NCBI GenBank assembly: GCA_033557675.1
Contig: JAWQRM010000189.1
Span: 1-27,020 of the forward strand
DNA: 27,020 nt
DNA from: Coptodactyla brooksi
Lineage: Eukaryota; Arthropoda; Insecta; Coleoptera; Scarabaeidae
Direction of reading: 5' to 3'
Positions 8,910-18,880 of the stretch are shown here, piece by piece. The number at the start of each line of letters is the position of its first letter. The stretch's first letter is position 1. The translations under genes and the position numbers were made by a program. The notes under the pieces were generated by a model. That model was not told where the DNA came from, made no database searches, and saw only the letters and a list, made by a program, of their open reading frames with translations.

Positions 8910-9340
8910 TCTAGTAGAGATGGAAAGTAAATTAAAGTATGATATTGAAATAATGAAGGAGGAACTAATAAAAATAAATATGAGGATAATATATTACATA
9001 TGACGCACTTTAAATATACATATGCGTACGATAGTAGATTATAAAGGTAAATTAGATAGGGAGATATAGTTGGGAAAACTAGAGGACGATTTAATAATAC
9101 AGAAATAGTTTTCTGAGTAAGAGAAAAATACGGAAACACATAAGAGTAGAAGTTGTTAAAAAGCTGGTATTCATATATTAATATACGTACCGATGAGAGC
9201 AAATCTTGGAGATTAACGAATAAACATTAAAGCAAGATCAACGTGATAGAAATAAGATTTCTTAGAGCAAATGTGAGAAATGCTACTTGTTGGAAATAGA
9301 GGGAAAACGAGGTGTGATATACACTTTGTTTAAAAGGAGC
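8910..9340 (+). pseudogene. LINE carboxy-terminal fragment (RTE/CR1-like)
   Basis: Translation gives KYDIEIMKEELIKINMRI, then IVDYKGKLDREI, SKSWRLTNKH and SKINVIEIRFLR, ending RENEV. This parallels the region after the catalytic YADD in many arthropod LINEs: EELKKINMKIN, FKYLGSI...DGK.DKEI, YGSE.W.LT..H.SKI.AVEM.FLRR, and RIRNEEV. Stops and frameshifts interrupt it. The upstream RT core is absent, so this is a different insertion from the fragment at 7905. A 111-codon antisense ORF here (8867-9202) is a shadow. Confidence 0.6.
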
Positions 9341-9735
9341 TTTTCTTACTAATTCACATCGTTCTGCAGTTCTCTCTATCGCTGAAATCACAGTTTCTCA
9401 ACTGAACGATTTACGCTACAAGATTCATCTAAGTGAAGGTAGGTAATAAATACAACAGTTAATAGAAACCGTGTTTATATTATGATTTTATAAATGGGAT
9501 GGAGGGAGAACAGACCGGTTAATCTGATTCAGCGTTGTTAATGTGAATATTAATGTAGAATGTAATGGTTTGTATGTGGGCAATTATGCGTTTACGAAAT
9601 ACATTGTTATTGTTGCGTTATTATTTACTCGATAGCTCATTCAAATCTCACATTAGTTAGCATTGAAATGGGAAAAACCATCTTTCAACCTGTCTAACCG
9701 TTATCGAATTATCCGTGAAAATATTTTTTTTTGAT
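9341..9735. other. AT-rich intron, nothing recognised
   Basis: No ORF, RNA gene or element was identified. Confidence 0.35.
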
Positions 9736-9765
9736 TGTGGCGTAGTGGTGGCGTTAGTTGTAGTT
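9736..9765 (+). mobile_element. Penelope terminus remnant
   Basis: The sequence gtggcgtagtggtggcgtta matches the reverse complement of the PLE terminal copies (ttttggcgtagtggtg at 13582; gccaccactacaccaaaa at 758). No hammerhead or coding sequence adjoins. It is short, so a chance match cannot be excluded. Confidence 0.35.
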
Positions 9766-12560
9766 TTGAATATTTGATATTCTTTAGGTAGTTCTTGACG
9801 TAGATTGGTAAAGATTAATTATTCATTTTTCGAATTACTTGCGGTTAAAAAATATTCGATCCAACGTCCTCATTTTAAAAGGAATAGTATGCGTTGTTTT
9901 TGGGAATCGAAATCCCCGTTAAAAGAGGTTCTCAGATATATAGGCGTGGTATAATAGATATGGCGTAAATAGTATGTAATTTAAAAAATAAAAAAGATTT
10001 TCCAAAATTAAAGTATTACATATCGCCATTTTACAATTAAAAGAACTTATAAGGTTCCAAAATAGTTAAAACATTAGTTAACATTTTGTTAAGATGTGAT
10101 AAAATAAAACAACTAAGTCGTGTTTTTTAGGCTGGTGTTTGCAGCCGTCAACATGTTTACTTTTAATTATTACTTAACATCTGCCTCAGAACACTTCTTT
10201 CCTGGTTTTTGAAAAACATCTAACTAAATTATACTTGTACCTAACTAATAAATTAAAGTATATACTTTTGGCAATAATAATATCATCATATTTCTTTATC
10301 TCTCGAACTTTTACGATACTTGCTATAAAAACAATGTTATTGAACTAATTTGTAGACTATCAAACATTATAATCAACTTACGAATTTTGTTTTGTTACTC
10401 TCTAGATTGACAGTATAAAATAGTTAACTGTAAGTAAATCTTTCGGTAAAAATGTACCGAAACGAATTTTTTTAACAATTTCCAATTAATTTCCAATTAT
10501 CTTTTTATTTCTCAAACGGTTATTTCAAACTATAAGGCCCACTAATTTTTTTTAGCGGACACCTCTCATAAATGATCTATTTCATCCAACTAGATGCACG
10601 GTAATGTGCAATACCATGTAAGTTAATCTCTTATATAGACGCGAACACAATATTTTTATACCGGCGCCGCCAAGGTGCTTGTATTTATTAATGGTTGACG
10701 TACTGAAAATCGATATCAATATCTGTAAAACGTCACGTTTTAACTCTTAACGAAACAGTTAATATAGTGGGAGTACACAGTAAGGAAAAGTTTGGAACAC
10801 TTATCGTTCTCCGTGTTTGCATTTTGCAGAAAATTTATAATCACCAAGTTTTGAACTAAAGAAATGTCTAGAGCCTTCTGGAATCTTTTTTAACGTTGGA
10901 ACTTTTTAGAACATTTAAGATTATTAGCGTTTCTTTTCTGCGGTGGGTGTTCCGTTACATTCTTGTTAGTGGTGTTTATCATTCTGTTAAACGTCCAAGG
11001 GGTCTTATTCGCTTACATCGTCTTTTTCGCTTACATCGACTCTATATTTGGCCTGTTTATGTCTGTATTTCACTGTGTGTGCTTTCAATAAATAACTTGT
11101 ACAACCATCTAGAACAGTTCAGAAGTTTGTAGATCTTTTTCTGATTTTCCAGACGTCGGCGGTTTTCATATTGCTTTCTGGGACATCTAGAAAGTTCTAC
11201 AGAATCTTTCTTGGGTTTTTGAGAATAAAAACACTATTTGAATTGTCGTTTGATGTACTATTTGGAATCTAGTGTGATAATTAAATTATCATACTAGAAT
11301 TACAAATTACTAATGTTATTAACTAATATGTTACTTAACATCAATTAATATTATTATATACGTAGAATTTAGTATTTATTCCTTTACATCGATATCCTTA
11401 ATATCAGCAGTATTTAAATATTTAGAAATAGTACTATTTAGTTGTTTCAGAGTTGTGTAGCTCTGTAATCAAGTTCTAACTAATGCTCGATTCTAAGCTC
11501 AAATATATGTATATGTATTTTGTTAAATTTACATTCTGCGTGATCGCGCACAACAAATTATTCCATCTTAACAACTGTTTGCGTTAGACTATACGTGTTA
11601 ACTTTTTAACTCCGTTGAACTGCTTTCTCTTGTTGTTTGTAAAAAGAAAACTATTAAAAAGAGTAACCATAGAAACAAGTAAACACAAAAACAAATTAAA
11701 ATATTTTTGAGGAATAAAAGAAGTAACGGAATTTGTTGGAAGGAGTTTGAAGGAATGAAGTGCGATTAGAACATTATACATTTTGTTGCAATTAGTTCGG
11801 AAAATAATATAAATGTAGTAGTGACAAGAAGAAAGATTTACTATTCAATAGGGCAATCTTTATAGTTTTACGGTATTAAAGTATACAGGTCGTTGCTTAA
11901 GTACGACTTTTAGTACTGACTTAAGTACCAGACTTTAAGCGGTGATGTTATATTGAAAAGTTAAAAAGAAGTTTCTAATGTTCTTCCCAAGTGAGCTACA
12001 GTTTTTCAAAGACTACACACAAACGTTGAGTTTTAATTTATATCTCAACAAGTCTTGGAAATTTTCCCAAAAAAATTGTAAGCGTATTATTATCAGTAAC
12101 TTATTTAAAAAATAATTTAGTGAAGAGTATTTGAACCTCATTATTTTTGACATATTAGAGAATCTCTATTTTTTGAGCGAATTGGAGAACATCTTTATTT
12201 TTTGAACATTTTTTCCTTTCCCGACCTTTCTTTTTTGATGTTTATATCTATTTCATTTTTCTATTTTTCTGTATAAATCTATAGAAGTTTGTGCGTTTTC
12301 TCTTTTGCTGCTTGCCGTTAATTAATTAAAGTACATCATTTACATATAAAAGTGAGTCGATGTTTAGACTTTTATATTTTGCTAGTGTTTTGCAGCCTAT
12401 CTGTTCTTCCCGCGTTATGCAGCAGTCTGACAATAACAAACAGTTTTTTGTTATAGAATTCCCTCGATTCTCTTTCTGTTGTTTTAACATCCGCACAAAT
12501 ACTTTCAACTATTTCGATTCTGAAAACAATAGCGTAGCGAAATTACTTCCAATTCAATAA
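9766..12560. other. AT-rich intron without recognisable genes
   Basis: 2.8 kb with only short, low-complexity ORFs. Points seen: an 18-base direct duplication (ttcgcttacatcg, 11007-11041), and a cluster of TTC/GAA motifs at 10870-11210. No transposon protein was found. Confidence 0.4.
10876..11197. promoter_or_regulatory. Cluster of heat-shock-element-like dimers (weak)
   Basis: TTCTGGAA at 10876-10883 and GAAAGTTC at 11190-11197 each match a two-unit HSE core; single half sites such as TAGAAC (10906, 11110) and TTCAGAA lie between. No three-unit canonical element is present, so functional binding is doubtful. Confidence 0.15.
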
Positions 12561-12561
12561 C

Positions 12562-13345
12562 ATGCGAGGTCCGCTGTCAGGAATACTGTCAGAAATATTC
12601 CTACAAAAATTTGAAGATGAAATAAATGACAAAATTGAAGAAAAATATGAAATAAATGTTTAATTCAGATATGTAGATAATATAATATGCATTACCGAGT
12701 ACCCGCAGGTAGATGATGTATTAAATCACAATAATCCAAAATACAGTCATCATAAACTATTGTGATATACTTGGATATCGCAATAAACAAGAAAGAAGAC
12801 AAATTGAAATATAGAACCTACAGAAAACCGACAAAAACGGATTACATAATCCTTTGCACCTGAACATCCGGATGAATAACTAAAATACACGAACATTTAA
12901 AGATCAAAAAGAAAAACATTCAAACAAGAAACAATACAGCAATCAAAAACGAAACACAATGGACCACATTCACGTAAACAGGATCCTACGTCATTGCATG
13001 ATATAAATATTCAAGAAACAGCATAAAAACTTTTAAGAAAGAATGAAAATATAATGGTTGAAACACGCGAGAAACACTGAATTATCAACCCAACCCAATC
13101 ATCAAATAATACAAAAAAAAACAACAAAGTGGAACAATCCGGAATACACAAAACCAAATGTGACATAAGTGAAATGAAATACTGGAACAAACAGGAAGAA
13201 AGTTCAGCGATAGCACAAGCACGATTCCAATTACGCAGAGCATCCCACAAAAATTCTCACATACCTGGAGTTAGAGAACAGCATTTCCAAAGCACAAAAA
13301 TCTTATGCAAAAGATTGAAACTGGAGAAAATATTCCCAAAAACCT
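12562..13345 (+). pseudogene. Penelope-like element: decayed RT and GIY-YIG endonuclease
   Basis: PLEs encode a single protein with a telomerase-like RT followed by a GIY-YIG endonuclease. Here 12562 reads MRGPLSGILSEIFLQKFEDE (RT motif around G.PLSP.L...F...E); after a stop, FRYVDNIICI (12664-12693) is the catalytic YVDD region with the second Asp changed to Asn; YLDIAINKKEDKLKYRTY and RKPTKTDYI (from about 12770) are the PLE-typical segment after the catalytic site. The linker (12900-13120) is heavily decayed. 13138-13368 reads SGIHKTKCD, KYWNKQEES, ARFQL, matching the GIY...YIGQT...R domain with YIGQ lost. Multiple stops and frameshifts: non-functional. The amino-terminal part of the element is missing. 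Confidence 0.7.
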
Positions 13346-13460
13346 ACAAATGCTCAGAGATACCCTAAAATCCCCGCAATAAATATCCAGCTAGATACCA
13401 GTTGCCGTCCTATATTCCAGCCAATTAAACTCCTATAATAAAACAGTAATTTACCATATA
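13346..13460 (+). mobile_element. PLE 3' non-coding tail (first copy)
   Basis: ccctaaaatccccgcaataa, atatccagctagataccagt and attaaactcctataataaaa correspond, with point changes, to 14776-14870 behind the other endonuclease copy. The tail leads directly into the inverted-repeat and hammerhead block. Confidence 0.65.
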
Positions 13461-13463
13461 TAT

Positions 13464-13609
13464 GTAAACTGAGTCACCACTACGCCAAAATTTCTATAGA
13501 GGATGCTCGACGCACGTTTCGCTAACCAAGTTAGCATCATCAGGAGCGATGAAAGACGCTCTTTCACATACGTCACCACAAATTTTGGCGTAGTGGTGAC
13601 TCAGTTTAC
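13464..13609. repeat. 30-bp perfect inverted repeat around hammerhead D
   Basis: 13464-13493 and 13580-13609 are exact reverse complements over 30 bases (core ccactacgccaaaattt / aaattttggcgtagtgg). The 86-base spacer contains hammerhead-like motif D. Perfect identity contrasts with the decay of neighbouring coding remnants, suggesting recent formation or gene conversion. Confidence 0.9.
13505..13547 (-). ncRNA. Hammerhead-ribozyme-like motif, copy D (best conserved)
   Basis: On the - strand: GCTC (13547-13544), CTGATGA (13543-13537), extra T, GCTAAC-TTG-GTTAGC, GAAA, CG-TG-CG, TC as the UH cleavage dinucleotide (13510-13509), GAGC (13508-13505). Stem I has 4 perfect base pairs, stem II 6, stem III 2-3. 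The cleavage triplet is the preferred GUC. The only departure from the textbook core is the extra U before stem II. Copies of the same motif at 449, 1720 and 13760 support a family-wide element. Confidence 0.65.
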
Positions 13610-13746
13610 TTTGTTACAAGCCAAAGGTTCCAAACCCTCAACTTTAACCATATATATGAGAAAACAGACCAGTTTTACTAAAGTTGAGGGTTTGAAGCGT
13701 ATAGCTTTGTAACAAAGTAAAAACGAAGGCACCACTACGCTAAAAT
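13580..13746. repeat. Palindrome of PLE terminal sequence
   Basis: Left arm 13580-13646 and right arm 13679-13746 are imperfect reverse complements: ttttggcgtagtggtg pairs with caccactacgctaaaa, tttactttgttacaa with ttgtaacaaagtaaa, and caaaccctcaacttta with taaagttgagggtttg (exact 15-16-base blocks). The centre is about 32 bases. Together with the repeat at 13464 it gives three copies of the terminal motif in alternating orientation. Confidence 0.85.
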
Positions 13747-13759
13747 GTGAAGTAATGAT

Positions 13760-13802
13760 GCTCGACGCTCGTTTCGCTAACCAAATTAGCACCATCAGGA
13801 GC
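13760..13802 (-). ncRNA. Hammerhead-ribozyme-like motif, copy E
   Basis: On the - strand: GCTC (13802-13799), CTGATGG (core A9 changed to G), extra T, GCTAAT-TTG-GTTAGC, GAAA, stem III, GTC, GAGC (13763-13760). Stem II keeps pairing through a T-G wobble. The A9 change falls on a core residue and should reduce or abolish cleavage. Same orientation as copy D, 255 bases away. Confidence 0.55.
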
Positions 13803-13830
13803 GATGAAAGACTAACTACTAACTGACATA

Positions 13831-13983
13831 ATGCTAGAAAATATGGATGCCCTGAGAGCTAAAATAATAGAAACAGCTAACCTTCTCATACCTGAAATGC
13901 TTTGTATTGTTAGAAGGAATTTCTATGATAGATTAGGTTATTGTTTGGCATCTCAGGGCGGCCTAGTTGAGCCGCTATTGTAA
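13831..13983 (+). pseudogene. Carboxy-terminal scrap of a mariner/IS630-type transposase
   Basis: The 50-codon open frame contains LRAKIIETANLLIPEML, VRRNFYDRLGYC and GGLVEPLL followed by TAA. This resembles the carboxy terminus of insect DDE transposases of the DUF4817-associated group (L..RI..AC..I..EML..V...F..RL..C....G..FEHLL). No catalytic part is present. It begins ~28 bases after hammerhead E, so the PLE terminus apparently lies against an older transposon fragment. Confidence 0.5.
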
Positions 13984-14279
13984 TTTTTCTAATTTAGAAT
14001 TCTTTTTTATGTTCAAATAGGGTTTTAAGAATTTATTTTATTTTAGAAATTTTTTTTTATTTTCGTTTTAATAGATTTATGTTCCTTTTGTGTAGTCAAC
14101 ATTTAACGCCAATAACATTTAAAAAGACATATTTCTAAGATTTCCGTTTTACGTAAGTAAAAAAGCACTAGCTGTACGATACACTACCGTCGATGTGCCA
14201 AACGCGACTGCCGTTAACCGCTCAACAAAGCCATTACATGGGCATTTTGATGGAGTAGAGATACTGCGTAACGCGTATC

Positions 14280-14735
14280 CGCGAAAAATTCATTTCGTTG
14301 CCTTTCTCCGAGTTCACCAATGGCTTTCCAAAGATTTTCAATAACGTAGGCATGAAATTAGTTTTTCAGACCAAAAATACATTAAAAACATTGTTGGGCA
14401 ATCCTAAAGATAAAATAGATATCTTGGAAAAAAGTGGAATATACCAAGTTAGCTGCGATTGTGATAAAAAGTATGTTGAGCAAACTAGGTCAGTCAAAAC
14501 AAGGTTCAAAGAGCACATGGCTCACTCTAGGTATGGTTGTACCGAAAAATCTAGCGTTGCCGAACATGCTTTCAATAGCAGCCACAGGATAAATGTAGAA
14601 AACGTAAAACTGCTTAGAAATCTAGCCAACAATAAGTTGTTGGATGCATTTGAAAGCATAGAAATTGCTAAATGTAGGAATAGACTTAATAAAGACAGAG
14701 GGGAAAATTTGAATGTCGTTTTAATAAGGGCGTAA
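14280..14735 (+). pseudogene. Penelope-like GIY-YIG endonuclease, longest intact frame
   Basis: The open frame reads KFISLPFSEFTNGF, FNNVGMKLVFQTKNTLKTLL, SGIYQVSCDCDKKYVEQT, SVKTRFKEHMAHSRYG, then a helical carboxy terminus ending near RNRLNKDRGENLNVVLIRA. Counting from the TTG at 14298, the GIY motif is at 47-49, the YIG motif is YVE at 59-61 (glycine replaced by glutamate), and R69/E72/H73 lie in the expected positions. PLE endonucleases nick target DNA and are fused behind an RT; the CxC in the SCDCDKKY segment is typical of this group. The RT is absent upstream, so this is a 5'-truncated copy. The frame is uninterrupted but has no ATG at its start; a functional protein is unlikely. Confidence 0.75.
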
Positions 14736-14890
14736 AGTTCAATATTCAGGAAAACCTAGAAATATTCAGAGAAACCCTACAAAATCCTGCAATAAATATC
14801 AAGGTAAATACCAGTTCCCATCCTACCATGTATTCCAGGAAATTAAACTCCTACAATAAAACAGCAATCCGCCAAGTTATAAGAGAAAGA
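14736..14890 (+). mobile_element. PLE 3' non-coding tail (second copy)
   Basis: agaaaccctacaaaatcctg, aataaatatcaaggtaaata and aattaaactcctacaataaa correspond to 13346-13450. No hammerhead-bearing terminal repeat follows; the element meets a LINE fragment within about 60 bases. Confidence 0.6.
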
Positions 14891-14944
14891 AACGCGGAAC
14901 CCGCAATTAAATGTTCTTCTATTTATTGTGCAGGGACGCATTAT

Positions 14945-15310
14945 GAGATATACAATATATCTTAGTGTTAGCTGTTTTCCTACGTCTATTCTCTTTATGA
15001 AATTTCTTATTATAAATATATTGTCTGTAGTATTTCTATTTTCTCGTAAGACAGCTTGTTCTTCTGCCACATGTTTTTCTACTCGTTTCCTGAGTTTCTT
15101 CGCTATTATTGCGGTGTATCCTTTAAGCCTTGTATTTACTTGCTTCTCTGCTTTAATCCATTGTTTAATTTCCAAGTCAACATTATCACTGTCTCTCGCG
15201 TTTCAAGGATTTGTATGTGTTATTAGTTCTAACAACTGCTAGATTCTTCTGCTTCGAATTTTTCCTCACAGTATTCCATCCATTCTTCTAGGATATTGGG
15301 CATTTTAGGT
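14945..15310 (-). pseudogene. LINE reverse transcriptase fragment
   Basis: The - strand frame gives GYTAIIAKKLRKRVEKHVAE and EEQAVLRENRNTTDNIFIIR, followed by NFIKRIDVGK. This is the RT segment before the first catalytic Asp in many insect LINEs (K......LA.RL.K..E..L.EEQAGFR.GRST.DNI..L). Further upstream, in another frame, EEWMEYCEEKFEAE resembles the EEW.EYF..L segment before the RT. The catalytic motifs are missing and frameshifts separate the parts. Confidence 0.5.
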
Positions 15311-17207
15311 GTAGTTTGTTAGTCTGACGTTTTATTCTACGGATTATTTACCCCTATTGCCTTTTTATGTCATAAAATTCAATTTTTTTTCTGCTTTTGA
15401 TTCTTTGATTTCTTTACCTCTGCCTACACGTGTTTTAACTAATATACTTCATCCGCGCTCTCTGCTTCTTTTTAATCCCTTTTATCTCTCATGTTCGCCA
15501 ATTACTTTTCTTAGAGTTTTAGTGTTTGTTTCTTTTGCTATAAATTACTACAGAAATTAAGTTTCCGCATTGTTTGGATAGAAACAGACGGATTAAAGAC
15601 CCAGCTTGGTTCACGAAACAATGCGTTTTCCATTGCATTATAATTTATATAAGGACCGATTTAATCTCGAACAAAACAATAGCAAATAAGGTTCGAAATT
15701 AATCTCAATTTAAGATTAAAGTATTTCTACTTCGAGTCATCCCGCCTTTGAATAACATATTGTATAAATTACATATTACGTACTCGACAAATGTAATAAT
15801 ATTGTTTGTTACCTTTATTTACGTCGCAACAGTTTGTATAAAACCTCCGGCGTCTCTTGTATACATCGATTATCTAAATCACATTATAGATCCCACTTTA
15901 GATTACGCAGTTCTATTTATAAAATGATAAATAGAGTCGGTCGGTTTCCTTGACCTTCTCGGTTGCATTTCTAGAGCCTAGGCTCCCCCCTATCGGTACG
16001 TCTCAATAGCCTGCCTTGTTTTTCTACTTACTACGCCGGGGTCTCTCGAAAACGCTACTGCTCTTACCCAACTGTCGTAGACAAGGGAGTCCTATCGATT
16101 TTGGAGGCAGTCCCTCTCGGAAGACCGAGGGGAAAATGCGTTCCTTATTGTCCACTCTTCCTTCTTCCGTACCCTAACGCACAAAACGTAATATTGCGCA
16201 GTCGTAATTACCGCATACGTAGGAACCACGGAATTAATATATATATGCCTTGCGGAATTTTGCGTAATAACAACGGTGTGTCTGGGAATGCCGGCCATTG
16301 TTGCCTGCAAATTGCGTCCAGTGTCCTAGTGAATACGTCGCATACCTACGGTTTAAGGCGTAAATTAAGGGTCCATCGATAAATTGCAGCATAATGGTGT
16401 AATATTTACGTCAGTATTTTGTATTGCTCTGGCAATAGGATACTTTAAATTTAAATATTTCGAATTAGTAATAAAAAATTACCGCAATATAATTAATTAG
16501 CGGTTTATAAAATGTTTTTCCGAAACTCAACATCTTTATTTTCATATGTTTTTGCAAAATTAATATTTTTCTCTTTTCTTTGCTTATAAAAAGCTTTCTT
16601 CTGGAGACCCTGCCGTGGAAAAAGTTTTCGTTGTATAACCAATCGCACAGTTTCGGTGTTGCAGTTCATGTTAAGATGTGACACTTCTGTCGTAAGTTTT
16701 GGAATGCTAAGTGTTGGAGGGTCCGTTATAAACGAATTCTACTGTATATGGAAAATAAAAATTGCGATTGTTTAAGTTATATGCTTATAGTATGGAGAAA
16801 TTTTCCCAATGACGACACATTTGTAAAAATACGCTTAACTGATCGAAAATGCTGTTCTAAACCAATCTTATCTGTAATTTTATTGATAATGCTAAGGGCT
16901 TTGTATCTGCAACAAAAACATTTTGAGGCATAAAGTTTAAATGTTGTTTTTACTACTCATATCATAATAATCGTCACACGTTGAATATGAGAAAGTTATT
17001 GCTCACCAAGTACTTATATTTAAGACCATACTTCAAGGGCTAAATAAAGAGCTTATTTATCATTAAATCATTCATTGTTTTGCAATTTTCACGATAAGAA
17101 TTGAGAAACAGTTGTATTAATTAAAAAAGCAAAATGTGTATCATTTTTTAAAAAAGTTTCCTTTATTATGTGATTGCATTCGTGCTTGAATCTGCTGCCG
17201 AAATATA
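15311..17207. other. Element-free intron stretch; candidate regulatory sequence at 15880-16390
   Basis: No transposon similarity was found over 1.9 kb. 15880-16390 has visibly higher GC and CpG content than its surroundings, including a small hairpin ctcgg-aaga-ccgag (16115-16128). Because it escapes the transposon load of the intron, it is a candidate conserved non-coding or enhancer region. ORFs here are short with no recognisable product. Confidence 0.35.
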
Positions 17208-17352
17208 TCAGGTTGTTGCAAACACAATTTCGGTTTTTCTTGTATAAAATAGAACACGATTTTTGCACAACAGATATCCAATAAAATATCCAACAAATAT
17301 CACCATCTTTCTGTCAACTTCGCGATTCCACGCTGATAGAACGTCTGGTCCT
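17208..17352 (-). mobile_element. Mariner 3' end fragment (inverted repeat and last codons)
   Basis: caggttgttgcaaacacaat and ttcggtttttcttgtataaa (17208-17247) match the terminus of the mariner at 17888. Just inside it, on the - strand, TFYQRGIAKLTERW resembles the carboxy-terminal F...GI.KL..RWQ.V of DD34D mariner transposases. The rest of the element is missing. Confidence 0.6.
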
Positions 17353-17887
17353 TATATTATATAATAATTTTCATTCTATTGAAATACAGTATGAGTTATT
17401 TATATTACAATTTTATACTATATGTTAAATAATTTACTACGGAGATATATAGCTTTCAAATATAAAATTTTGAAACATAAGATATGTATCACTCACTGTG
17501 TGGTAAAAACGCAACAAGTTTGTCTTAATATGCATTATTTTACAGAAGATATTTTGATGTTATTACATGAAAAATCACTGCATGCCTATTTGAATCACTC
17601 GGCAACAAAACTTGTCTTATTAAGATAAATATATACGTAATAATAATAATAATAATTGTAAATTGGATGAAATATAATTTTATTTCTTTAATTACAGGAA
17701 TTCTTTATGTTAATTAATTGTGTTTTATTCTATATAAGATAACTTCCAACTCGAAATATATCCTTTATACTTTAAAGCAAAGTATGGAAACCAATCCCTT
17801 TAATAACTTTTTCAAGTTAAACTGCCAGTTTTAATATTTATTAACTTATTTTTAAATTACTAAAGAATATGGTTTGATACGATGATA
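17353..17887. other. AT-rich spacer between mariner remnants
   Basis: Contains a (TAA)n microsatellite at about 17638-17655. A 68-codon ORF at 17422-17628 has no recognisable family. Confidence 0.4.
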
Positions 17888-18880
17888 TATCAGATTGATG
17901 CAAAAGTAATTTCGGTTTTCGTGTATAAAATAAAACACGATTTTTGTACAACACATGATGCATTCAATGAATTGAATATATCGTGTGTTCCGCACTGATC
18001 GAATTTATCGGCAAATAACTGAAGCGAGTGCGATTTCACAGCATAATCATCGTTGAAAGTTTTACCATTCAAAGAGTTTTGCAAACACTGAAACAAATGG
18101 TGGTCTGATGGTGCAAGGTTTATGCTGTACGGTGGATGCGACATCACTTCTCATCTAAATTCCAATGATTTTTGACGAATCACTAAAATGTTATCATAGT
18201 GTAATACCATTCTTTTCCGATTTTCCAATTCTGGACATTTTTCTTCGATTGCTTCATTTAATTTAATTAGTTGTTTACAGTACACATCCGAATTAACTTA
18301 AACTAAAATACATAACACCTTTGCTATCCCAGCGAATTGACAGCATGAGCATCTTCTTTTGTTGTAATTCAGCTTTCGATACGGGTTGTGCTGGTTCATC
18401 ACATTTGCTACACGATCTTTTTCGATTTATGTTCTCATCACCGGTTGTCATTTGTTTCAAAAATAAATCGTTTTAATTACGTTTGAGGTGAAAATCATAC
18501 TGCGTTAAATGAATCCCTTTCAATTCATGCGGAACCCAAATATCGAGCTGTTTAACGAATCCAAGCTTCTGCAAATGCATTTTGAAAAGTTCCAAAAAGT
18601 TGGAAATTCTCACTAACCTGACGTGTTGAAAATCATCTTTTGTTAGTCGTCTGGAACGAATTTTTCAGCCAAAAATCTCCAGAACGAAATTTTGTAAACC
18701 AATTCCGATCAGTACGTTGGGTTGAATTAAGACATTAACACCACAAGCTTCACATTTCTTATTATGAGCATCGATAGCTTTCTTGCCTTTACGAAAATAA
18801 AAAAGCAAAATATGACGAAAATGCTCGTTTTTGCAGTCAAAACTAAGACGTGTAAATGAAATTTGTATTTTCAAGTTATT
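17888..18880 (-). pseudogene. Mariner (DD34D) transposon, decayed
   Basis: On the - strand the frame starts near 18870 with EHFRHILLFYFRKGKKA (helix-turn-helix region typical of mariner), continues with LGFVKQLDIWVPHELKGIHL, MTTGDENINRKRS (first catalytic Asp in TGDE, about 18440), HYDN (second Asp, about 18205) and SHPPYSINLAPSDHHLFQCL (third Asp in APSD, 18103-18105), and ends in a terminal repeat reading gatgcaaaagtaatttcggt on the + strand (17896-17915). The three catalytic aspartates remain, but frameshifts, a stop just before the HPPYS segment and a deletion after HYDN inactivate it. The 5' terminal repeat is not identifiable. Subfamily close to mellifera-like mariners by eye only. Confidence 0.8.

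Noticed and set aside
8867..9202. 111-codon - strand ORF
   Set aside because: It is hydrophobic and low in complexity, and it is antisense to a recognisable LINE fragment.
11105..11125. Three-unit heat-shock element in ctagaacagttcagaag
   Set aside because: The spacing between GAA and TTC units is 3 and 1 bases instead of 2 and 2.
10860..11230. Solo LTR of a retrovirus-like element
   Set aside because: It has AATAAA and a T-rich body, but no paired TG/CA ends or target duplication could be identified.
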